From NCBI GenBank assembly GCA_902783765.1, contig CACZSB010000123.1:1-5163 (forward strand): a stretch of 5,163 nt of DNA, given 5' to 3'. The stretch is from an uncultured Lachnospiraceae bacterium. GTDB taxonomy: Bacteria > Bacillota > Clostridia > Lachnospirales > Lachnospiraceae. Positions within the stretch are counted from its first letter, which is position 1; every line of letters starts with the position of its first letter. Under the pieces are notes generated by a model that saw only the letters and a list, made by a program, of their open reading frames with translations, did not search any database and had not been told where the DNA came from. Shown piece by piece: positions 1-4,454 of the stretch. A program made the position numbers and the translations under genes.

Positions 1-194
1 GTGAGCCGGTCCGGGGAGGACAGGAGGCGGTAGCCCTTCCGGGGGATGGATTCGATTTCATAGCCCTCCTTTTGGAGGGTCTGGACGCACTTCCACACGG
101 CGGCCCGGGTGACGCCCAATTCCCGGCTTAAAAAGGGGCCGGAAAGGGGGGCGTGGGGGGATTGGGATAATAAGGTTAGGAGTTTGTTTTTCAT
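1..194 (-). CDS. birA: BirA biotin repressor / biotin-protein ligase, N-terminal DNA-binding domain (partial, runs off the window)
   Basis: Seen: an open minus-strand frame begins at ATG 194 and leaves the window at position 1, giving 64 complete codons. Residues about 4-50 form a helix-turn-helix (LSRELGVTRAAVWKCVQTL), followed by the wing motif SIPRKGYRLL, the signature of the BirA N-terminal winged helix. Known: full-length BirA makes biotinyl-AMP, transfers biotin to carboxylase subunits, and as the bio-AMP dimer binds operators of biotin genes. The ligase domain lies outside the window, so its integrity cannot be judged. Context strongly supports the call: two BirA-type operators and the biotin transporter bioY lie immediately upstream on the other strand. 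Start choice: no ATG, GTG or TTG occurs in frame nearby upstream, and ATG 194 gives the family's usual N-terminus. There is no recognisable Shine-Dalgarno before it, and the best promoter places the transcript start only a few bases away. Confidence 0.9.
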   Translation of the reverse strand, partial: MKNKLLTLLSQSPHAPLSGPFLSRELGVTRAAVWKCVQTLQKEGYEIESIPRKGYRLLSSPDRL

Positions 195-203
195 GATAGA
201 GAT

Positions 204-232
204 ATCATAAAGTATTCCCGGCCTTTTGTAAA
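204..232 (-). promoter_or_regulatory. Predicted birA promoter, overlapping a BirA operator
   Basis: On the minus strand, TTTACA (232-227, 5 of 6 to the -35 consensus) is followed after exactly 17 bases by TATGAT (209-204, 5 of 6 to the -10 consensus). The -35 box lies inside the left half of BirA operator 1, so bound BirA should block it, giving autoregulation. The expected start is near 197-198, only 3-4 bases before the birA ATG. An alternative -10, TACAAT (269-264), has no good -35 partner. Predicted from pattern only. Confidence 0.6.
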
Positions 233-256
233 CTTGATATTGACATGGGTTTACAA
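226..256. promoter_or_regulatory. BirA operator 1 (biotin box)
   Basis: A perfect palindrome: TTGTAAAC (226-233), a 15-base spacer, then GTTTACAA (249-256). This matches the BirA operator pattern of bacteria with a regulatory BirA: inverted half-sites of this type about 15-16 bases apart. It covers the predicted birA -35 box (227-232), and its spacer contains the bioY -35 TTGACA (240-245), so one bound dimer could shut off both divergent promoters. Confidence 0.9.
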
Positions 257-268
257 GCGGTGTATTGT
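240..268 (+). promoter_or_regulatory. Predicted bioY promoter, embedded in BirA operators
   Basis: TTGACA (240-245, perfect -35) and TATTGT (263-268, 4 of 6) are separated by 17 bases. The -35 lies in the spacer of operator 1, and the -10 overlaps the first bases of operator 2. Transcription would start near 274-276 inside operator 2. A second, shifted candidate also has a 17-base spacer: TTTACA (250-255) with TATGTT (273-278). Either would be occluded by BirA, consistent with repression of biotin uptake when biotin is plentiful. Confidence 0.65.
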
Positions 269-296
269 AAACTATGTTGTTAAATAAGTTTACCAA
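265..296. promoter_or_regulatory. BirA operator 2 (biotin box)
   Basis: TTGTAAAC (265-272), a 15-base spacer, then GTTTACCAA (288-296). The left half-site is identical to operator 1; the right one departs from the perfect mirror by one base. Its centre lies about 39 bp from that of operator 1. It overlaps the bioY -10 region and the expected transcription start, and ends 14 bases before the bioY ATG. Confidence 0.85.
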
Positions 297-310
297 GTTG
301 ATGGGATGAC

Positions 311-874
311 ATGACAAAAACGAGAAAAGAAATCAACATCCAAAAAATGATCCTTACCGCCCTTTTCACCGCCCTGACGGCGGTGGGGGCTTTTATCCGC
401 ATTCCCACGCCCACGGTGGCCTTTACCCTGCAGATCCTTTTTGTTTTCCTGGCGGGAATCCTCCTGGGGCCCGGCTGGGGGGCCCTGTCCCAGCTTTTGT
501 ATGTGGGACTGGGGCTGATGGGGGTGCCCATCTTTTCCGGCGGCGGGGGCCTGGGCTATATCTTTCAGCCCAGCTTTGGCTTTTTGTTGGGATATATCGC
601 CGGGGCAGCGGTGACGGGCCTCATAGCCGGGAAGGGGAAACCCACCCTGCCTCGTCTGTCCCTCTCTTGCCTGGGGGGCCTTATTGCCATCTACGCCATA
701 GGCCTGCCCTATATGGCCTGGGTACTCAATGTGTATTTGGGAAAAAATCTGCCGGCGTCCTATATCATTGTCAACGGTTGTTTGATCTTTCTGCCCTGGG
801 ACGCCCTGAAGCTTGCGGCGGCGGTGGCCCTGTCAAAAAGCCTGCTGCCGGTGATAAAGAAAATCAAAGCATAA
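311..874 (+). CDS. bioY: BioY, biotin-specific substrate-binding (S) component of an ECF transporter
   Basis: A 187-residue, very hydrophobic protein, the usual length for BioY. It has about six membrane segments: roughly 13-30, 37-55, 57-73, 83-106, 118-140 and 150-180. Family landmarks are the FTLQILFVFLAGILLGP stretch (38-54), GLMGVPIFSGGGGLGYIFQPSFGFLLGY (in pieces at 68-95), and the late LPWDALKLAAAVAL helix. Known: BioY binds biotin in the membrane and works with a shared EcfA/A'/T energy-coupling module, which is absent here, so this is an orphan (group II) S component. ATG 311 gives a normal N-terminus with a short basic lead; the Shine-Dalgarno is weak (GGGATGA overlapping the approach to the start). 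Two BirA operators upstream and divergent birA confirm biotin as substrate. The gene converges with the TPM-domain gene 40 bp downstream. Confidence 0.95.
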   Translation: MTKTRKEINIQKMILTALFTALTAVGAFIRIPTPTVAFTLQILFVFLAGILLGPGWGALSQLLYVGLGLMGVPIFSGGGGLGYIFQPSFGFLLGYIAGAAVTGLIAGKGKPTLPRLSLSCLGGLIAIYAIGLPYMAWVLNVYLGKNLPASYIIVNGCLIFLPWDALKLAAAVALSKSLLPVIKKIKA

Positions 875-902
875 ATAAGGAAGCCCTGTTTCCAAGGCTT
901 CC
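871..902 (-). terminator. Rho-independent terminator of the zinc-ribbon/TPM operon
   Basis: GGAAGCC (879-885) pairs perfectly with GGCTTCC (896-902) around a 10-base loop. Read on the minus strand, the hairpin is followed by TTATTTAT (878-871), a moderate U tract, so it best serves the minus-strand operon whose last stop is at 915-917. On the plus strand no T run follows. The tract overlaps the bioY stop codon region, so the convergent genes share one hairpin. Confidence 0.6.
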
Positions 903-914
903 CGAGATAGTCTG

Positions 915-1772
915 TCAAAAACCGTGGCCGCCTCCGTGGGAGCCGCCCCCGCCGCCGCCGGAGGAACCGCCACCTCCGCCGCCGCCGGAGGAACCGCCAC
1001 CTCCGCCGCCACCGGAGGATTCCTGCCGCAGATAACGCCGGGTGCGGATCAGCCGACTGCTGCCATTGGCAAAGCGTAAGTCCCGCTTCATATTTTTGTC
1101 CAGCTGATAAACCATGTCCGGCCGTTTGATCCGGGTCTTTGCATTGGCGATAGCAAAAACCAGCAGAAGCGACAATACAATAGCCAGCAGCAAATTGCTC
1201 ATATGCTTCATGGGCTGAGGCACCGAGCGGCTGGAGAGGACCTCATTCATCTGGAAGAAGCCCTTGCTGGCGCATTCATAATATTTCCCGTCCCGGGCAT
1301 AGCGGAAAATATTATCCGCTATGGTATTGCACAGATTCACCGTCAATTTATCGGATTTGTCGCTGACCCGAAGATAGATCTGGCGGCCGTCCCCATCCTG
1401 AGTATCGAATTCAATGAGGAATAAAATGCCCCCCTTTGAATCAAAGAGCTCATTGTAGCGCATGAGGGAATAGTTTACGGCCCCTCTGCCCCCCGTATCT
1501 TCGGTGGAGATAAAGGCCACCGGAAAATGGGCGGTGATGGGCAGCATGTCCTCTGCCAATTTTTGGACCTCATCATCGCTGAGGATCCCGGCCTCGTCCA
1601 GCACACTCACCTGCCCCGGGTCCGTGGCTCGATTTTCGTCCTCCACCTTATTTCGGTGCTCCAGGTACAGATCCCAGGCAAAGGGGAGCAGCATGATGAC
1701 CACAGCCCCCAGCAAAAGCCGGTTCAGGAGGCGGTGGCTCAGATGGATTTTGCTTTTTTTCTCCTGTGCCAT
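915..1772 (-). CDS. TPM-domain membrane protein with poly-glycine tail
   Basis: 285 residues. A basic N-terminus and membrane anchor (about 17-37) lead to a TPM (TLP18.3/Psb32/MOLO-1) domain at about 53-185, recognised by VLDEAGILSDDEVQKLAEDM (58-76) and the YNELFDSKGGILFLIEFD strand region, then a second membrane helix (about 192-211). A basic segment (212-250) precedes a tail of glycine runs split by SS pairs, ending SHGGGHGF. By the positive-inside rule the TPM domain faces outside and the glycine tail faces the cytoplasm. Known: TPM proteins are linked to photosystem repair and membrane-protein assembly; some show phosphatase activity, but most bacterial ones are uncharacterised. The ATG shares a base with the upstream stop (TAATG), and GGGGAGG (1788-1782) nine bases before it is a good Shine-Dalgarno, so the two genes are translationally coupled. 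The exact function is unknown. Confidence 0.8.
   Translation of the reverse strand: MAQEKKSKIHLSHRLLNRLLLGAVVIMLLPFAWDLYLEHRNKVEDENRATDPGQVSVLDEAGILSDDEVQKLAEDMLPITAHFPVAFISTEDTGGRGAVNYSLMRYNELFDSKGGILFLIEFDTQDGDGRQIYLRVSDKSDKLTVNLCNTIADNIFRYARDGKYYECASKGFFQMNEVLSSRSVPQPMKHMSNLLLAIVLSLLLVFAIANAKTRIKRPDMVYQLDKNMKRDLRFANGSSRLIRTRRYLRQESSGGGGGGGSSGGGGGGGSSGGGGGGSHGGGHGF
943..1020. repeat. 27-bp tandem repeat encoding the poly-glycine tail
   Basis: About 2.9 in-frame copies of a GC-rich unit: 943-966 (24 bp, one codon short), 967-993 and 994-1020. Copies 2 and 3 differ at only two positions. Each encodes two serines and a run of glycines on the minus strand. Within units, CCTCCG and CGGAGG form short hairpins. 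Unit length is a multiple of three, so copy-number change would keep the frame. Confidence 0.85.
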
Positions 1773-3391
1773 TATTCCTGCCCTCCCCTCTTGATGGTAA
1801 AGACGGGCACCTCCCGGGAGGCCAGGCGGTTCTGCTTGCGGATCAGGTCAAAGGCTCCCCAAATACAGACCGCAATATTCAAAATCCCGGCCCCGTAATA
1901 CCAATTGTCCTCCACGGTACGGGACATGGCCACCAGGGCGCCGGCGGCCAGGGCCAGCCAAATCTTCCACAGCACGGAAAAGGCCACTAATTTGGGTACA
2001 GAAAAGCGCCAGCGAGCGGGCTGTTGACTCTGAACGCTTCGGGTGATGGAGGAGGCAAAAAACTGGAAAATCACCGCAAAGAGTACCATGCCCGTAAATG
2101 TCCCCGTACGGATTGCCATCGAGGGAAAGGCTCCTTCCAAAATAGCCTCCGCAAAGGGGGCCAGCAGAATAATACCCAGCCCCATAAACAGCCAGCCTGC
2201 GCAGCCCATTTTTCGGGAAGGCTGGGGAGTGGCTCCGTTTTTTTGCCCCAGACGCCGCTTTAAGGCGGAGGCAAAGGTCTCATAGCCCATCCGGCCCACA
2301 TCGTCCAGATGGTTTTCCCGGATATACACATCCTGGGCCAGCTTCCCTAAAACCACACCGAAAATGGCCGTGAGCAGCATGGAACATCCCAGGAATATAT
2401 TGGGCAGAATCGTTGTTACTGCATTCAGAATCAGGGCAATAAAGGCCGCCACGATCAGGCTCAGCTTCACATATTTTCCTCCGTCCAAAGGAATATCCGC
2501 CGCCACGGCGCCGCTGCGGCCGTTGACGGCACCGTAGCAGATTCTATCCTTCCCCAGCCGGTGGGTCAAAAGCCACACGGGGTAGAGCACCTTCTTCCGG
2601 CGGAGAATCAAGTTGTTTTCATTGGCCACTTTATGTACATTAAAGCTCATGCCCTGGTAATCCAGTGTCCGGTCGTTAACATCCGTCAAAATCAGGCTCA
2701 TGGACAGAGGATCGTATTCCGCCCCCTCCACATCGCTGCCGTCGGCATAAAAGCCCGCCATATAGCCCGGCTGGAAGGGCTCGCTCCCCTGCCAGTCGAA
2801 ATCATCCAGGGTTTCGCTCATGGCATCGGGAAAGGCCATGGCCGCATCAAAACGGTTGCCCCTATAATCAGCCCGCACCACCCCGCTGATCTCATATTCG
2901 CTGACTTCATTATACTTCCCTACGACCCGGGTCTTGGTGGCTCTGTAGCGGCCCGGCTGCTCCATGGTGGCAGAATATTCATAATAGGGCAGATACAATC
3001 CCGTGGGATGGAGCTCTCCCTCCTCCCGGATCCAGTCCGGAGCCAGAAGCACCCCGTCCACCCTTTTCCGGTATTGCTCCATGGCCCCTTCTTTTTTCAG
3101 CTTAAAACGAAGCATCCCCGCGGGCTTTTCCGTTTCCCGGACCCGCTGGTCGAAAATCACCGAGGAGCCGCAATAGGAACAGAAGGTGGCCAGGGTATTG
3201 TCATAGCTTAGGGTTACCGCCCCGCACTGGGGGCAGCAAAGCTCCGTGGCCTGGTAGGAATGCTTCGTGTCCAGATATGCCTGGTAGGAATCCAGGTCGA
3301 TGAGACCGCTGCAATACTCGCAGCGGACCCCATTTTCGCCTATTTCATAATGAACGCTGCCGCCGCAGTGGGGGCAGGTAAAAGCCATCAT
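1772..3391 (-). CDS. Double zinc-ribbon multi-pass membrane protein of unknown function
   Basis: 539 residues from ATG 3391. Two zinc ribbons open the protein: C6-x2-C9 with C24-x2-C27, and C53-x2-C56 with C71-x2-C74. A soluble middle (about 80-308) follows, including LYPVWLLTHR (269-278) and ICYGAVNGRSGAVAADIP (284-301), a strand-rich motif I recognise from clostridial zinc-ribbon proteins often labelled 'TFIIB-type zinc ribbon' or, wrongly, PriA-like helicase. No helicase motifs are present. About six membrane helices fill the C-terminal half: 309-329, 331-349, 397-419, 430-449, 467-489 and 496-516. A longer TTG start at 3445 was rejected: ATG 3391 has a strong AAAGGAGG eight bases upstream, and the best promoter overlaps the longer reading. 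The gene is first in a two-gene operon with the TPM gene, overlapping it by one base. Function is unknown; a membrane complex with the TPM protein is an inference. Confidence 0.8.
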   Translation of the reverse strand: MMAFTCPHCGGSVHYEIGENGVRCEYCSGLIDLDSYQAYLDTKHSYQATELCCPQCGAVTLSYDNTLATFCSYCGSSVIFDQRVRETEKPAGMLRFKLKKEGAMEQYRKRVDGVLLAPDWIREEGELHPTGLYLPYYEYSATMEQPGRYRATKTRVVGKYNEVSEYEISGVVRADYRGNRFDAAMAFPDAMSETLDDFDWQGSEPFQPGYMAGFYADGSDVEGAEYDPLSMSLILTDVNDRTLDYQGMSFNVHKVANENNLILRRKKVLYPVWLLTHRLGKDRICYGAVNGRSGAVAADIPLDGGKYVKLSLIVAAFIALILNAVTTILPNIFLGCSMLLTAIFGVVLGKLAQDVYIRENHLDDVGRMGYETFASALKRRLGQKNGATPQPSRKMGCAGWLFMGLGIILLAPFAEAILEGAFPSMAIRTGTFTGMVLFAVIFQFFASSITRSVQSQQPARWRFSVPKLVAFSVLWKIWLALAAGALVAMSRTVEDNWYYGAGILNIAVCIWGAFDLIRKQNRLASREVPVFTIKRGGQE

Positions 3392-3399
3392 AGGATCGT

Positions 3400-3407
3400 C
3401 CTCCTTT
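3400..3407 (-). promoter_or_regulatory. Ribosome binding site fixing the start of the zinc-ribbon gene
   Basis: AAAGGAGG on the minus strand (3407-3400), with 8 bases between GGAGG and ATG 3391 and 11 to the second ATG at 3388. No comparable site precedes TTG 3445 or the ATG pair at 3421/3418. Confidence 0.8.
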
Positions 3408-3416
3408 GCTTTCCCC

Positions 3417-3445
3417 ATCATGCCAAATTTAGGGGAAAATGGCAA
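3417..3445 (-). promoter_or_regulatory. Predicted promoter of the zinc-ribbon/TPM operon
   Basis: TTGCCA (3445-3440, 5 of 6 to -35), a 17-base spacer, then CATGAT (3422-3417, 4 of 6 to -10) preceded by TGG, an extended -10 element. Transcription would start near 3410, leaving about a 19-base leader that holds only the AAAGGAGG site. No operator is evident. The -10 is imperfect, so this is a moderate prediction. Confidence 0.45.
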
Positions 3446-3487
3446 GGGGGAATGAAGGGAATATGACCGGGAGAATGGGATTTTCCC

Positions 3488-3516
3488 TTGACTTTTCCGG
3501 CTTTTTCCCGTAAAAT
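3488..3516 (+). promoter_or_regulatory. Predicted ribU promoter
   Basis: TTGACT (3488-3493) and TAAAAT (3511-3516), each 5 of 6 to consensus, with an exact 17-base spacer. The expected start near 3522-3524 coincides with the first base of riboswitch helix P1, so the leader begins with the aptamer. Confidence 0.8.
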
Positions 3517-3521
3517 GAGAT

Positions 3522-3628
3522 TGTCTTCAGGGCGGGGTGCAAGTCCCCACCGGCGGTAAAAGTCCGCGAGCGCAAGCTGAACCGGTGTGATTCCGGTACC
3601 GACAGTACAGTCTGGATGGAAGAAGACA
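3522..3628 (+). promoter_or_regulatory. FMN riboswitch (RFN element) aptamer
   Basis: The conserved FMN aptamer is legible throughout: TCTTCAGGGCGGGGTG (3524-3539), AGTCCCCACCGGCGGTAAA (3542-3560), AGTCCGCGAGC (3561-3571), ATTCCGGTACCGACAGTACA (3590-3609) and GTCTGGATGGAAGAAGAC at the end. Closing helix P1 pairs TGTCTTC (3522-3528) with GAAGACA (3622-3628). Known: this RNA binds FMN and turns off riboflavin synthesis or uptake genes when FMN is abundant. Here it precedes ribU, with an intrinsic terminator between the two. Confidence 0.97.
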
Positions 3629-3658
3629 GTATTTGCCTTATTCTGTCACCTGAGCAGC

Positions 3659-3703
3659 CCGAAGATCGTGGGAATCATCCCGGATCCTCGGACTTTTTAT
3701 TTT
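3659..3703 (+). terminator. Riboswitch-controlled transcription terminator before ribU
   Basis: An imperfect hairpin pairs CCGA-GATC..GGGA (3659-3673) with TCCC..GATC-TCGG (3678-3691) around loop ATCA, with one A-C mismatch and one bulged G. It is followed by ACTTTTTATTTT (3692-3703). It ends just before the ribU Shine-Dalgarno. The 5' arm can instead pair with the 5' strand of aptamer helix P1, suggesting FMN-dependent termination. Confidence 0.88.
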
Positions 3704-3704
3704 C

Positions 3705-3710
3705 AGGAGG
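3705..3710 (+). promoter_or_regulatory. Ribosome binding site fixing the ribU start
   Basis: AGGAGG lies 8 bases before ATG 3719. It decides the start against an in-frame ATG at 3587, which lies inside the riboswitch aptamer and would translate the RNA control region. Confidence 0.9.
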
Positions 3711-3718
3711 TAAAAGAA

Positions 3719-4378
3719 ATGAAAAACCGCTTTTCAACCAAGTATATGGCCTGCACCGCCATGTTAGTGGCCGTCTCCTATCTGGCAGTACTGCTCACCC
3801 GGGGCATCCCCAAGGTATCCGGCTTTTTAAGCTACGAGCCCAAGGATGCCATCATCGTCATGGCCGGCTTTATTTTCGGTCCCATGACGGCGGCATTGCT
3901 ATCGCTGCTCACTTCCTTTTTGGAGTTTATTACCATCAGCACCACCGGTCCCTGGGGTCTATTGATGAATGTGCTTGCCTCCTGCGCCTTTTCGGTGCCG
4001 GCGGCCTGGCTGTATCACAAAAAGCGCACCAAGCAGGGAGCCCTCATAGGCCTTGGGGTTGGAGTCCTTTCTATGACGGCTTGCATGCTGCTGTGGAATT
4101 ATATCATTACGCCCTTTTATATGGGGGTGGAGCGGGCCGAAGTGGCGGCCATGCTGGCCACCGTATTTCTGCCCTTTAATCTGGTAAAGGGGGGCATCAA
4201 TGCGGGAATCGCCCTACTCCTATACAAGCCCCTGGTGACGGCACTCCGGAAAGGGGGCTTCGTGGAGCAGGCAGAAGAAGGCAAAAGAGGGAAGTTTTCC
4301 TGGGGAAGCCTGCTGCTGGCTCTAATCGTGCTGGTGAGTTTCGGATTGTGGTTTTTAGTGCTGATTGGGGTGCTGTAA
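3719..4378 (+). CDS. ribU: RibU, riboflavin-specific substrate-binding (S) component of an ECF transporter
   Basis: 219 residues. The family core is clear: LSYEPKDAIIVMAGFIFGP (37-55), where SYEPKD resembles the RibU YDPKD motif; GPWGLLMNVLASCAF (77-91); and LPFNLVKGGINAGIALLLY (151-169). Six expected membrane helices lie at about 9-29, 43-55, 57-73, 77-99, 107-131 and 147-173. Known: RibU captures riboflavin in the membrane and needs a shared EcfA/A'/T module, which is not encoded here. The FMN riboswitch upstream independently supports riboflavin as substrate. Unusual: after a polar linker (about 178-194, charged EEGKRGK) comes a seventh hydrophobic helix (about 195-217) that makes the protein longer than the roughly 190-residue classical RibU. 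The gene is monocistronic, ending 17 bases before a strong terminator. The start is set by AGGAGG eight bases upstream. Confidence 0.93.
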   Translation: MKNRFSTKYMACTAMLVAVSYLAVLLTRGIPKVSGFLSYEPKDAIIVMAGFIFGPMTAALLSLLTSFLEFITISTTGPWGLLMNVLASCAFSVPAAWLYHKKRTKQGALIGLGVGVLSMTACMLLWNYIITPFYMGVERAEVAAMLATVFLPFNLVKGGINAGIALLLYKPLVTALRKGGFVEQAEEGKRGKFSWGSLLLALIVLVSFGLWFLVLIGVL

Positions 4379-4395
4379 ACCATTTGCCCCATAAG

Positions 4396-4427
4396 AAAAA
4401 GTGCCGTCCCGGAGGCGGCACTTTTTT
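4396..4427. terminator. Bidirectional terminator between ribU and the flavodiiron gene
   Basis: AAAAAGTGCCG (4396-4406) pairs with CGGCACTTTTT (4416-4426); the T run continues to 4427. The A run on the 5' side becomes a U run on the minus strand, so the hairpin can stop both ribU transcription (stop at 4376-4378) and the convergent flavodiiron gene (stop at 4455-4457). Confidence 0.92.
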
Positions 4428-4454
4428 GAGCCCATGGCTCGATTATTTCTCTTA

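Noticed and set aside
943..1020. CRISPR-like repeat array
   Set aside because: The repeats are contiguous, have no unique spacers, and encode glycine runs in frame.
667..1035. A plus-strand reading frame with long proline runs
   Set aside because: It is the antisense of the glycine-tail codons joined to an out-of-frame reading of bioY; it has no ribosome site and overlaps two well-supported genes.
2561..3211. A 216-codon plus-strand frame inside the zinc-ribbon gene
   Set aside because: It is antisense to a gene with clear domain motifs, has no recognisable product and no ribosome site; it reflects the base composition of the opposite strand.
3392..3445. An 18-residue N-terminal extension of the zinc-ribbon protein from TTG 3445
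   Set aside because: It lacks a Shine-Dalgarno and overlaps the predicted promoter, while ATG 3391 has AAAGGAGG at ideal spacing directly before the first zinc ribbon.
3477..3487. Short inverted repeat GGGA-TTT-TCCC just upstream of the ribU -35 box
   Set aside because: Only four base pairs in a region rich in G and C runs; too short to call an operator, and the riboswitch already explains ribU control.
3587..3718. A longer ribU reading starting at ATG 3587
   Set aside because: The added part translates the FMN riboswitch and terminator; ATG 3719 has AGGAGG at ideal spacing and gives a normal RibU N-terminus.
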